From: Flavobacterium anhuiense
Lineage (GTDB): Bacteria; Bacteroidota; Bacteroidia; Flavobacteriales; Flavobacteriaceae
Reading direction: 5' to 3'
Assembly (NCBI RefSeq): GCF_900101855.1
Contig: NZ_FMVC01000007.1
Coordinates: 266,345 to 330,344, forward strand
DNA: 64,000 bases
A program made the translations under genes and the position numbers. Shown here one piece after another: positions 9,107 through 17,854 of this stretch. The notes beneath the pieces are model-generated. The model saw only the letters and a list, made by a program, of their open reading frames with translations. It was not told where the DNA came from and ran no database searches. Position 1 is the stretch's first letter. Every line of letters starts with the position of its first letter.

Positions 9107-10732
9107 TTATTTTTTAATAAAACGTCTTACCGTTTTGATTCCGTTTTTCTCTACTGAAATCAGATAAATTCCTGTTTTTAAAGTAGAAACATCAATACTG
9201 TTATTGTTTACAGTGTGAGAGAAAACAGTTGCTCCGCCTTCTGTGTTAATGACATTTACATTTCCGCCAGAAACCTCTGTACTAAAGAAAAGCTGGCTTT
9301 CAGTTGGATTTGGATAAACTTCCAAACTTGCAATTGATTGTTCTGTAGTTGGCGCAGCTGTTCTTGCCGTTGAACCCGATTTTGTTATTCTAAACCAGTT
9401 GATATTAAAACCAGTATTTTGAACATAGATTCCAAAATTATACGTTCCTGCATTTACGTTTACGGTTTGCGTAATCGTCTGCCAATTTTGCCATCCTCCT
9501 GTATTTGGAACATTTATGGCACCAAGCTGAATCGTTCCTGCATTTAAATCAGATGATAATCTACCGCCTGTAACCGCACTTGAAACGCGATATTCTATTT
9601 GATATGAACCAGAAGTTGGAAAATTAATATTGTAATACGCCATCCAGTCTCCTGTATCGCAATATCCAACGTTTAAACCTCCACCTGTATCAGTTGTTGC
9701 TTCGGTTTGAACCCCACTCATCGTATTGTAATTTTCGGCTTGAATTAAAGTTCCTGTTCCTGGAGAAGTACCTCCAGTAATTACCTGATTAATGGCATTT
9801 AACAAAGATTTTGTTCCTGTTGCATCTTGAGATAATTCCCAAATCATAACTCCTCCCGCATTCTGAATAGCAAAAGTCGTTTTTTGTTTGATGGTTGGAA
9901 TTCCGTTATAATAAATCGTATTTCCTACCTGATCTAGATTTTCAGCTCCTGGATATTGCGCTACGATATTCGCATAAGAAATTCCCTGATTGGCAGAAGC
10001 GCCAAAACCGTAGCCATAAAACGGAAGTCCAATAATAGCTTTACTTGCTGGTAATCCTCTTCCTGTCCAATAATTAAATTGGTTTACCGCCATGCTGTAA
10101 GGAGAATGCTGACCCGGATTGTTTGGCGCCCAAGGCCCAGTTGCATCATAAGCCATAATGTTGATCCAGTCGTAAGCCGCAAAAGTAGATGAAGGTACAT
10201 TGGCACCACCATATCCTTCTGAAAGCGCTGCTGAAATCAATTTGCCATTGGCATGCAGTTTATTAGCCAAAGCGATTACAAATCCGCCGTAATCTCCGTT
10301 AATTGCTGGACCTTCCAAATCAACGTCTACTCCATCAAAATTGTGAGCCACTACATAATCGTAGATTTTCTGGATAAAAGCCGTTCTGTTGGCTGGCGTT
10401 ATTAAATTAAAATAATTATCGCGAATTGGTCCGCCTTCTGAAACAGAACCTCCTCCTAGCGATACAAAAACTTTAACGTTTTGGGCATGCGCCGCATTAA
10501 TAATGGCATTACTTCCTGAATTAAAACTTAAGTAACCATTGGCATCAGGATTTTCGAATGCAATATTAATATGCGTCAATTTACTGTACTGAATCGTACT
10601 TGAAAAGGCATTCAAATCAATCCAGTTCGGAACATAAGCTATTACTTTCTTTTGGGCCGAAACTAAATTAAAAGCCCCCAACACTAAAATAATCATGCAT
10701 TTCTGCAGCATTCTTCGGTAATTGTTTTTCAT
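9107..10732 (-). CDS. T9SS-secreted GH18 chitinase with CBM6
   Basis: This 541-residue enzyme has a signal peptide (about 1-26, ending VSAQ), a GH18 barrel (about 29-315), a CBM6 carbohydrate-binding domain (about 330-455) and a C-terminal T9SS sorting tail (about 465-541, VYPNPTESQLFF to RRFIKK). The GH18 signature DGVDVDLE (DxxDxDxE) is intact, so the catalytic glutamate is present. The family hydrolyses beta-1,4-linked N-acetylglucosamine chains by substrate-assisted catalysis. It follows GH64 and GH16 beta-1,3-glucanase genes on the same strand. Its CBM6 and tail are strikingly similar to those of the GH64 protein. A GH18 endo-N-acetylglucosaminidase is the main alternative. Confidence 0.9.
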   Translation of the reverse strand: MKNNYRRMLQKCMIILVLGAFNLVSAQKKVIAYVPNWIDLNAFSSTIQYSKLTHINIAFENPDANGYLSFNSGSNAIINAAHAQNVKVFVSLGGGSVSEGGPIRDNYFNLITPANRTAFIQKIYDYVVAHNFDGVDVDLEGPAINGDYGGFVIALANKLHANGKLISAALSEGYGGANVPSSTFAAYDWINIMAYDATGPWAPNNPGQHSPYSMAVNQFNYWTGRGLPASKAIIGLPFYGYGFGASANQGISYANIVAQYPGAENLDQVGNTIYYNGIPTIKQKTTFAIQNAGGVMIWELSQDATGTKSLLNAINQVITGGTSPGTGTLIQAENYNTMSGVQTEATTDTGGGLNVGYCDTGDWMAYYNINFPTSGSYQIEYRVSSAVTGGRLSSDLNAGTIQLGAINVPNTGGWQNWQTITQTVNVNAGTYNFGIYVQNTGFNINWFRITKSGSTARTAAPTTEQSIASLEVYPNPTESQLFFSTEVSGGNVNVINTEGGATVFSHTVNNNSIDVSTLKTGIYLISVEKNGIKTVRRFIKK

Positions 10733-10796
10733 AATAATTGTTTTAATAGATTAATAAACTCGTAAACATGGGACGGTTATTTGAGTTATATATTTT

Positions 10797-10912
10797 GATT
10801 TAAGATTTAAGATTTCAGACTTTAGATTTTTTGATTTGATTTATAATCTAATACCGTAGAACTAACACTACGTAAATTATAATCTAAATTTAAAGCCTGA
10901 AATCACTTTAAA
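10797..10912. repeat. GATTTAAG-word imperfect palindrome upstream of the chitinase gene
   Basis: The left half repeats GATTTAAGATTTAAGATTTC and CAGACTTTAGATT; the right half has the inverted ATAATCTAAATTTAAAGCC and TGAAATCACTTTAAA. The centre closes with CGTAG (10855-10859) and CTACG (10868-10872). It fills most of the gap between the GH64 stop and the GH18 start, so it would be part of the mRNA if the two genes are cotranscribed. Confidence 0.65.
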
Positions 10913-10913
10913 A

Positions 10914-13562
10914 CTATTTCTTTATGAATCGCTTGATGGTTTGCTTACCATCTTTCTCAAAAACTATAAAATAGATTCCTTTTCTAAGATGCGAAACATC
11001 AAAACTATTGTTGGTTATTTTTTGTGAAGCCAAAGTAGTTCCAGTTTGAGAATCCACAATTTTTGCAGTTCCTCCAGAAAGATCTGTGGTAACAAAAAGA
11101 GTATTTTCTACTGGACTTGGGTAAACATTTAAAACCGTTTCTTCTGGTTCTTCTACTGTTTCAGCTGCTGCCATTCTTGCTGTTCCTGCCACTTTTGTGA
11201 TTTTAATCCAGTTAATATTCATTCCCGTATTCTGAATGTAGATTCCGAAATTATACGTTCCTGCATTTACATTTACAGTCTGCGAAACAGTTTGCCAATT
11301 CTGCCAACCTCCAGTATTCGGAATATCAACATTTCCTAAAACAATTGCTCCTGCATTCAAATCAGAAGATAATCTTCCGCCAGTCACAGCGCTTGCCACT
11401 CGGTATTCAATTAAATAAGATCCTGTTGTCGGGAAATTAATATTGTTATACGCTAACCAGTCTCCAGTTTCTGTATAACCAACATTTGAACCACCGCCTG
11501 TATCTGTAGTTGCTTCGACTTGAATGCCACTCATTGCTGAATAATCTTCTGCTTGAATCAATACTGAAGTTTGTGAACTTGTTGCGAGAACTAATTTCCA
11601 CTGTCCGCAAGTTTGGTTGTTATTATCCCACTGCTGAACAATTGCGCCAGAAGCTGTACTTGCTCCTGCAACCTCAACAATTCTTCCGCTATGACGGGCA
11701 ACAATTTTATAATAGCCATCTCCAGTAGAAACTAAAATAAACTGCTGATTTGTTGTGGCGTTATACGGATACTGCTCTACTCTTGCACCATTGGCCTTAT
11801 TAAAATTATTGATATCCATTGACATACCGCTATGGTTAGCAATGATTTTATACATTCCGTCTCCTAAATGCGTAAAAGTAAATTTCTGATTGTTTCCAGA
11901 ATTCAAAGCACCTTGATTGATTCCTGCTCCGTTTGACATACTAGAATTCCAAACATCCATGTATAAACCACTGTTTCTGTTTTGAAGAAAGAAAGTCTGA
12001 TTTCCTAAAGTTGCCGTTCCGTTTGCAATCACTCTGATCGAACTCACTTTATCATTCCAAGTGGTATTCAAACAAGAATTATCAGAATTGATTACGGTTG
12101 AAGCACCTCCAAAATTATCGTCTTGATATAAAATGGCTTGATAACCTTGAGTGATTTTAAGTGAAGAAATATCATCATTCAAAACTCCTAAAGAATTCAA
12201 ACGAGCCAGATTATAATCTCCAATTGTTAATCCGCCTGAGAATCCTGTATAATTGCAATCTTTATAAACGGTAATAACATCTGTTGAAGCTGGAACCGAA
12301 GGTGTTGTAAGTCCGTAATAACCTCCAAATGTTGCGATAACTTTGGTTGGCTGTGGCGAATGAAGCGATGGCGACTGATCGGCTACATCATCATAAGCAA
12401 ATCCATAAGCTAGATTATCAATATTAATTCCCGGTAAATGCCAGAATTTAGAATAATGATTGGTTGGGTTTGTTTGATAATATTTCGATGCGTCGTACCA
12501 ATTCTGTTGTCCTGGATTTGCCGTTGTAGTATTTACCACATGTCGATTAATTGCGGCTGTCAATTGTGCCTGAATTACTAAATCCAAATCTCCGTCAACC
12601 AATCTTCTATCCAAAACACCTTTTCCTTCAAGAGCTTCCTGCGTCGTTGGTCGATTTTGAACGCGTCCAGTTCTTCCGACAAAAGCTCCAGACTGTCCAA
12701 CCATTTCTAGTTGTTCGCCAATAACTCTTCCTTTAAAAACTCCTGCATCTCCTGCATAAAAAATTAAATCTTCATTTTTGTATTTGTTCCAAATGGCGTC
12801 GATATACGATTTTAAATAGTTTTCATACGGTCCTCCTTGTGCATAAGCTGGAGTTTTAGATGGAGCAGTAATTTCTCCCGTTGCATCATTTACACAACCT
12901 TGAAATTCTGCTGGAACATTCGCTTTAAAAGCGGCAACAATATCAGCATGTTTTTTCAAATCGCCTACTTTCTTTTGGTAACCATTTGCGCCAAATAATT
13001 CCAATCCCATTGGATATTTGTATGAATCTACTCTTGTCGGATTTCCGAAGAAACCGTATTGATTATTAGTCAATTCGATCATTTCATACAAAATTCCCTG
13101 ATTTGGATCTGTAGCATTCTGCGGATTTGGCGATGCATATCCTGAAGGCGCTCCGCTGGCACCGAAAAAGTAAAAATACAATTGTGAGCCTTTAGAAATA
13201 AAAACTCGGCACCCCGCAATTAAAGGTAAAGTGAAAGTTTTGTTTGGAATTTCACTTAGCTTGGTAAAACAAGCGGCATATTTTGAGTTTTGCCCGGGAC
13301 CTGTATTTCCGCCATAAGTTGGTCCTGTAACGGTATTGTAAGAAGCACTCATTGGCAAAACCTGACTTGTTTTTGCATTTACCCAAACATGGTTTCCTGT
13401 GGTATAGTCAATTCCGACAATCGCCACATAAAGATCGCTGTCTGCAAAAGTGGAATTATTACTTATCGTAAAAGGAACTGGCCCCTGACCGTACATAAAA
13501 GTCGAAAACACTAGAAACAGTGCGGTCAGAATAGAAAATCTTTGAAATTTATTGTTTTTCAT
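10914..13562 (-). CDS. T9SS-secreted GH64 beta-1,3-glucanase with beta/gamma-crystallin, ricin-type and CBM6 domains
   Basis: This 882-residue protein starts with a signal peptide (about 1-25). The catalytic part (about 26-415) matches GH64, the thaumatin-like laminaripentaose-producing beta-1,3-glucanases; the segment FAYDDVADQSPSLHSPQPTK is characteristic. It is followed by a beta/gamma-crystallin-like domain (about 425-510, VYKDCNYTGFSGGLT), a ricin-B/CBM13-like trefoil (about 520-655, LQNRNSGLYMDVW repeats), a CBM6 (about 665-790) and a T9SS tail (about 815-882). It should release oligosaccharides from laminarin, curdlan or fungal wall glucan outside the cell. It lies 124 bases after the GH16 gene, probably in the same transcript. 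Confidence 0.87.
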   Translation of the reverse strand: MKNNKFQRFSILTALFLVFSTFMYGQGPVPFTISNNSTFADSDLYVAIVGIDYTTGNHVWVNAKTSQVLPMSASYNTVTGPTYGGNTGPGQNSKYAACFTKLSEIPNKTFTLPLIAGCRVFISKGSQLYFYFFGASGAPSGYASPNPQNATDPNQGILYEMIELTNNQYGFFGNPTRVDSYKYPMGLELFGANGYQKKVGDLKKHADIVAAFKANVPAEFQGCVNDATGEITAPSKTPAYAQGGPYENYLKSYIDAIWNKYKNEDLIFYAGDAGVFKGRVIGEQLEMVGQSGAFVGRTGRVQNRPTTQEALEGKGVLDRRLVDGDLDLVIQAQLTAAINRHVVNTTTANPGQQNWYDASKYYQTNPTNHYSKFWHLPGINIDNLAYGFAYDDVADQSPSLHSPQPTKVIATFGGYYGLTTPSVPASTDVITVYKDCNYTGFSGGLTIGDYNLARLNSLGVLNDDISSLKITQGYQAILYQDDNFGGASTVINSDNSCLNTTWNDKVSSIRVIANGTATLGNQTFFLQNRNSGLYMDVWNSSMSNGAGINQGALNSGNNQKFTFTHLGDGMYKIIANHSGMSMDINNFNKANGARVEQYPYNATTNQQFILVSTGDGYYKIVARHSGRIVEVAGASTASGAIVQQWDNNNQTCGQWKLVLATSSQTSVLIQAEDYSAMSGIQVEATTDTGGGSNVGYTETGDWLAYNNINFPTTGSYLIEYRVASAVTGGRLSSDLNAGAIVLGNVDIPNTGGWQNWQTVSQTVNVNAGTYNFGIYIQNTGMNINWIKITKVAGTARMAAAETVEEPEETVLNVYPSPVENTLFVTTDLSGGTAKIVDSQTGTTLASQKITNNSFDVSHLRKGIYFIVFEKDGKQTIKRFIKK

Positions 13563-13608
13563 ATCTAAATAATTTTGGGGTTACATAATAATTAGATTCT
13601 AAAACCAA

Positions 13609-13680
13609 AGTCATTTTCAAATGACTAAATGATCCGCTAGGTGCAACTGGTATGCCCTCCTTGAATTGCACCCAACGGAT
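13609..13680. repeat. Two palindromes between the GH16 and GH64 genes
   Basis: At 13609-13626, AGTCATTTTCAAATGACT is a perfect 8-bp hairpin with a 2-base loop. At 13632-13680, ATCCG..GGTGCAA pairs with TTGCACC..CGGAT around a loop with GCATACC and GCCCTCC. Neither has a long T run on the minus strand, so they may shape mRNA decay or partial termination between the two glucanase genes rather than ending transcription. Confidence 0.6.
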
Positions 13681-13686
13681 TTAAAA

Positions 13687-16600
13687 TTATTTCTTAATCA
13701 GCTTTTTGCTCCAGCTTTTCTGGTCCGATTTGAAGTTTAAAATGTAGATTCCTCGACGAAGTCTGCTTACATCAATTACACTCTCATTTCCTTGAAGCTT
13801 ATTTTGCAGAACCAGATTTCCTGTGTTGTCGTAAATCGTAATGACTTTATTGTTTAAGTTTTCAGGAGATGAAACTTGAACATAATTAGTCGTCGGATTC
13901 GGATATACTGCAAAAATAGCTTCTTCTGTTTGAGACTGTTCCTCAACATTCAAAGCCATTCTAGCCGTTGATGAAGATCCGTAAGCTTCAATTTCATACA
14001 ATGAATATCCATAAGGAGCCAAAGCTTTTGCGGTACATAAAATGCGTAAATATCTTCCTGTTCCGCTTACCGCTAAATCGTCAGTTCCTCCATCGCTTGT
14101 CGTTTGCGTACTGATGGTTTCATTTTCTGTGAAAACATTATCTGTCGAAAGCTGTACTTTATACTGAGTTGCATAAGCTGCTTCCCATTTTAACACCACA
14201 CGGTTAAGAGTATAATTACTTCCTAAATCCACATAAATCCATTCGGTTGCATTCGCAAAAGAACTCGCCCATCTTGATACTGTTCCGTCTCCGTCTGTAG
14301 CTTTGTTTGCTGAAAGTGTTGCATTTTCTTCTGTAGAAGCCGTTGCAGTTTTGCCTAAAGCTAAATTCACATTCGGATTTGCTGTAATATTTCTAACCGT
14401 TACATCACTGAAAACTCCAGTTGCCAAAGTTCCGTTTACATGAGAAGTAACTGCCATTCCCACATAAATTGTGCTTGCCATTGCAATTGTTTTTGGAGTT
14501 CCAACTTGTGTCCATGTTGTTCCATTATCTGAAGAGTAAGAAGTAAATACATTTCCAGATCTTACTAAACGGATCCATTTTGGAGCCACTCCTGTCGTAA
14601 CTGTAGCAGTTGTTGCTCCTGAAGTCGTATCACGGGTTAAAAACTCAATTCCCGCCGCGGCGCTTGCATCTGTCATCGCATGTTTTGAAGTCGGTGTTAG
14701 CGTTTCACGGAACATTACTCCTGCTTTTGCGTACGTGTTGGTATTGGTTAACGAATTTACTTTAGCAATAATTTCAGCATCTCCAGTAATAGACTGATTC
14801 ACAAATTGAAATTGATCGCTTGTATCCCAAATATCATTTCCTGCTCCTTTAATGGTAAAAGTACCGTTTGAGTGTGCCGCTTCTCCTGCTGGCGTAACTG
14901 CACCTAAATCGGTGCTAATCCAAGGCGAAGGCAATCCTGCTGAAGTTTCTGTAGGGACTAAATTTAAAGCTCTTAAATTGTCAAAATAATACGTGTTTCC
15001 AGAGTTAGTTCCTGGCTCAAACAAGAAAACAAAACGGTTTACATCAGCATCTGGCGTCGAAGCATCTGGAGTACTTACATAAGTAAAAGTAATAGTATGC
15101 CAAGCATTGCTTTGTTTTACAACTCCCTGATAAATACTATGTCTTCCAACAGGATAATTGGACGGAACCGAAGCGCTGCTTTCTACCTGCCAAGAAATTA
15201 TTGATCCAACTGGTGCAGAAGTGTAAACATCCATCGCAAACTTTTTAGTTCCCGCTTTAAAATCTCCAATGTTGTTTAAAGTCGTATTGAATGAGAAGTT
15301 ATCATACAATTCTGTTGATTTACGAACATATTTTCCAACATTAGAAGAAGTATTAATGCCGCTTGCATTTGGATTTGCCGTATTTGGCGTATAAGTCCCA
15401 ATCGCATCTCTAAAAGTAATATTGTGAATCGTTTGATAATCTTCATATACCACACCTGGCGTAAAAGTATCTGGAAGTTTAGTCGAACCAATTCTGATAT
15501 TATCAAAATAATAGGTATCGCTTGTGTAAGAACCTGAATTAAACAATAAAACCATTTGGTTCACAGCTAAGTTTGAAGTTCCAGCATCCGGACTGGAATT
15601 ATAATAGAAAGTTAATGTTTCCCATTGATTTTGTTTGGTTGTAATGGCTACATAATTACTATTTCTTCCTGTCGGATAATTGGCTGGAAGCGAAGTCGCG
15701 CTGTTTTCAAAATTCATGCTTACAACCGTACCAATTGGTGCTGTTGTATACACATCAATCATAATTTTATTGGTTTGATTTTTAAATAAACCAGCATCTT
15801 CGATTGAAGTTTGTGTATTAAAGAAAAGCACATCGTACTGCTCTGATGCATTTCGGACATACCTTGCCACATTTGCAGAAGAGTTAACTGAATTTGAACC
15901 CGGATTTGCCACAACAGAATACGTTCCAGTTGTAGTTCCTTTTATGATTTTATTGGCTCCATCATAGTTTTGCAGAACGTCTGTTGCTACAATTGGTTTT
16001 TCTGGCGCTGCTTTTGTCAGCAAATTATCAAAATAATACGTTGCTCCAGAATTAGAATTTGATTCAAAAAGAATCACTACATTATTAATCGCCAAAGCAC
16101 TTGTATTTGGATCGATTACTTTTTCGAACTCAAATTCAATGGTTTCCCATTTGTTCTGAACTGTTGTTGTTGCTTTAAAACCGCTATGTCTTCCTAACGG
16201 ATAATTGGTCGCTGTCGTTACATTGCTATTTTCCAGCTGCATGGATATTTTTGTTCCAACAGGAGCCGAAGTATAAATATCAAACGACAATCTTTTTCTT
16301 CCGTAAACATAATCGTTCGCATTCGTAATCGTTACGTTTCTGATATTCAAAACATCATACAATTCGCTTGAATTTCTAACGTATTTTCCAACCAAAGCCG
16401 ATGTGTTAATTCCTGTTGCAGAAGGATTCGCAACAGCTTCTGTCAAAACTCCAGTTTTTACAGGATACAATACATTTCGATTGCTTTGAAAATCTTCATG
16501 TATTTTTTCAACTGGCAAGGCAGGTTCGGTTGTAACCGCCAGTTTGTAGGTATTGACATTACAGCCTGAAACTGTTGCCGCTACAGAAACATCTCCTCCA

Positions 16601-17637
16601 GAAGCTCCCCAATTTACAGTAATCGAATTTGTTCCCTGTCCTGATGCAATTGTTGCTCCCGCTGGAACAGTCCAGTTGTAGGTCGCGCCCGCAATTGCAT
16701 TTACAGAATAGGTTTTACTAGTTTCATTTTGGTACACTTTGTTATCGCCTGTTACCGCATATTTAAAACTCCCATCGTAAACACGAACATAATCGACTTG
16801 TAATTTTGCTGGGAAATCGGCAGGAATAGGCTCAACTCCTACACCGTTTACTCTCGTGTAAGGCGTTCCATAGCTTCCAACTGCTAAATTCAGAATAATA
16901 TAAAAATTGTTGTCATTAAAAGGCCATCCTCCATTTACCGTTGTATTTGGCGTTGCAGTGTGAAATAACACATCATCAACAAACCATTTAATGATATTTG
17001 GACCCCATTCTACAGCATAAACATGAAAATCAGTCGATAAATCAATTGGAGAACTGTAACTTCTTCCTGTAAACTGATAGCCACCGCCATCGTAATGAAT
17101 AGTTCCATCTATAGATTTCGGGTTTCTATGTTTGGCTTCCATAATATCAATTTCTCCTGTAAAAGGCCAGTTTCCTCCTACTGGCAGCATCCAAAAAGCT
17201 GGCCAAGCGCCCATTCCGTTAGAAAGTTTCATACGCGCTTCTACTCTTCCATATTTAAGCGAATATTTTCCTTCGGTAGTTAATTTTGAAGAAGCATACG
17301 GCTGATCAGGAAATTGTGAACTCGGCGCATATTTTGCTTCAATATTTAAGTAGCTGTTTGTCCCTTCTTTTACAATTGTTGCCTGATTGGGATCGTAGCG
17401 CTGTGCCTCAGCATTTCCAAATCCGCAAAGCGACGGGCATCCATTTCCTGAGATGCTTTGCCATTTGGTCAAATCTACCGTAGTGCCATTAAATTCATCA
17501 GACCAGACAAGCGTATTACATTGGGCCTGAGTTTTAAGAAATGGCAGCAATAAGAATAAAACTGCCAGACAAAATTGTTTAAATAAATAAGAATTGCTTT
17601 TCGGTGGTCGGCCGAAAAAAAAGTCATTTTGCTTCAT
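13687..17637 (-). CDS. T9SS-secreted multimodular GH16 beta-glucanase (laminarinase-like)
   Basis: This 1316-residue protein has a signal peptide (about 1-38, ending KTQAQ), a GH16 domain (about 40-295) with the catalytic motif EIDIME near residue 162, and a PKD-like linker (about 300-370). Three tandem modules of about 170 residues follow (about 377-550, 553-725, 729-898), each with a VGKYVRNSSELYDV-like core. Then come a DUF1349-like concanavalin fold (about 905-1085), an F5/8 type C (discoidin) domain (about 1088-1215, NLALGKTATAS) and a T9SS tail (about 1235-1316). GH16 enzymes with this motif cleave beta-1,3 or beta-1,3/1,4 glucans by a retaining mechanism. The tandem modules are probably glycan-binding (inference). 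It is the first enzyme gene after the regulator at 17855. Confidence 0.9.
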   Translation of the reverse strand: MKQNDFFFGRPPKSNSYLFKQFCLAVLFLLLPFLKTQAQCNTLVWSDEFNGTTVDLTKWQSISGNGCPSLCGFGNAEAQRYDPNQATIVKEGTNSYLNIEAKYAPSSQFPDQPYASSKLTTEGKYSLKYGRVEARMKLSNGMGAWPAFWMLPVGGNWPFTGEIDIMEAKHRNPKSIDGTIHYDGGGYQFTGRSYSSPIDLSTDFHVYAVEWGPNIIKWFVDDVLFHTATPNTTVNGGWPFNDNNFYIILNLAVGSYGTPYTRVNGVGVEPIPADFPAKLQVDYVRVYDGSFKYAVTGDNKVYQNETSKTYSVNAIAGATYNWTVPAGATIASGQGTNSITVNWGASGGDVSVAATVSGCNVNTYKLAVTTEPALPVEKIHEDFQSNRNVLYPVKTGVLTEAVANPSATGINTSALVGKYVRNSSELYDVLNIRNVTITNANDYVYGRKRLSFDIYTSAPVGTKISMQLENSNVTTATNYPLGRHSGFKATTTVQNKWETIEFEFEKVIDPNTSALAINNVVILFESNSNSGATYYFDNLLTKAAPEKPIVATDVLQNYDGANKIIKGTTTGTYSVVANPGSNSVNSSANVARYVRNASEQYDVLFFNTQTSIEDAGLFKNQTNKIMIDVYTTAPIGTVVSMNFENSATSLPANYPTGRNSNYVAITTKQNQWETLTFYYNSSPDAGTSNLAVNQMVLLFNSGSYTSDTYYFDNIRIGSTKLPDTFTPGVVYEDYQTIHNITFRDAIGTYTPNTANPNASGINTSSNVGKYVRKSTELYDNFSFNTTLNNIGDFKAGTKKFAMDVYTSAPVGSIISWQVESSASVPSNYPVGRHSIYQGVVKQSNAWHTITFTYVSTPDASTPDADVNRFVFLFEPGTNSGNTYYFDNLRALNLVPTETSAGLPSPWISTDLGAVTPAGEAAHSNGTFTIKGAGNDIWDTSDQFQFVNQSITGDAEIIAKVNSLTNTNTYAKAGVMFRETLTPTSKHAMTDASAAAGIEFLTRDTTSGATTATVTTGVAPKWIRLVRSGNVFTSYSSDNGTTWTQVGTPKTIAMASTIYVGMAVTSHVNGTLATGVFSDVTVRNITANPNVNLALGKTATASTEENATLSANKATDGDGTVSRWASSFANATEWIYVDLGSNYTLNRVVLKWEAAYATQYKVQLSTDNVFTENETISTQTTSDGGTDDLAVSGTGRYLRILCTAKALAPYGYSLYEIEAYGSSSTARMALNVEEQSQTEEAIFAVYPNPTTNYVQVSSPENLNNKVITIYDNTGNLVLQNKLQGNESVIDVSRLRRGIYILNFKSDQKSWSKKLIKK

Positions 17638-17764
17638 TTTTGATAGGTTTTTAGTTAGTAAATGTTATTTCATCAATACATTCAATTTGAAAAAGCAGAT
17701 CGTATTTTCTGACAATAACAGCGCAATATTAACTAAAAAATCAGGCAAGACTTACATTTTGGAG

Positions 17765-17817
17765 TACGGTTTGACTACGGTACTATCGAAGAAATGTAAC
17801 AAATCATCGATGAAATG
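17765..17817. promoter_or_regulatory. Helically phased direct repeats upstream of the GH16 gene (candidate activator site)
   Basis: TACGGT occurs at 17765-17770 and 17776-17781, 11 bases apart (one helical turn). CGAAGAAATG at 17787-17796 and CGATGAAATG at 17808-17817 are 21 bases apart (two turns). They lie about 130-180 bases before the GH16 start, just after the regulator gene. Phased direct repeats are typical of dimeric activator sites, so this may be where the LuxR-type regulator binds. No binding data; inference only. Confidence 0.35.
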
Positions 17818-17854
17818 CATAAAATCACTTTAAATTCCATTTTTCCGAGAAAAA

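Noticed and set aside
10850-17784. CTACGGTA-T/C-TA shared by the upstream regions of the GH18 and GH16 genes as a common regulator site
   Set aside because: In the GH18 region the motif is the apex of the large palindrome at 10797-10912 and lies in the opposite orientation, so the match may be chance.
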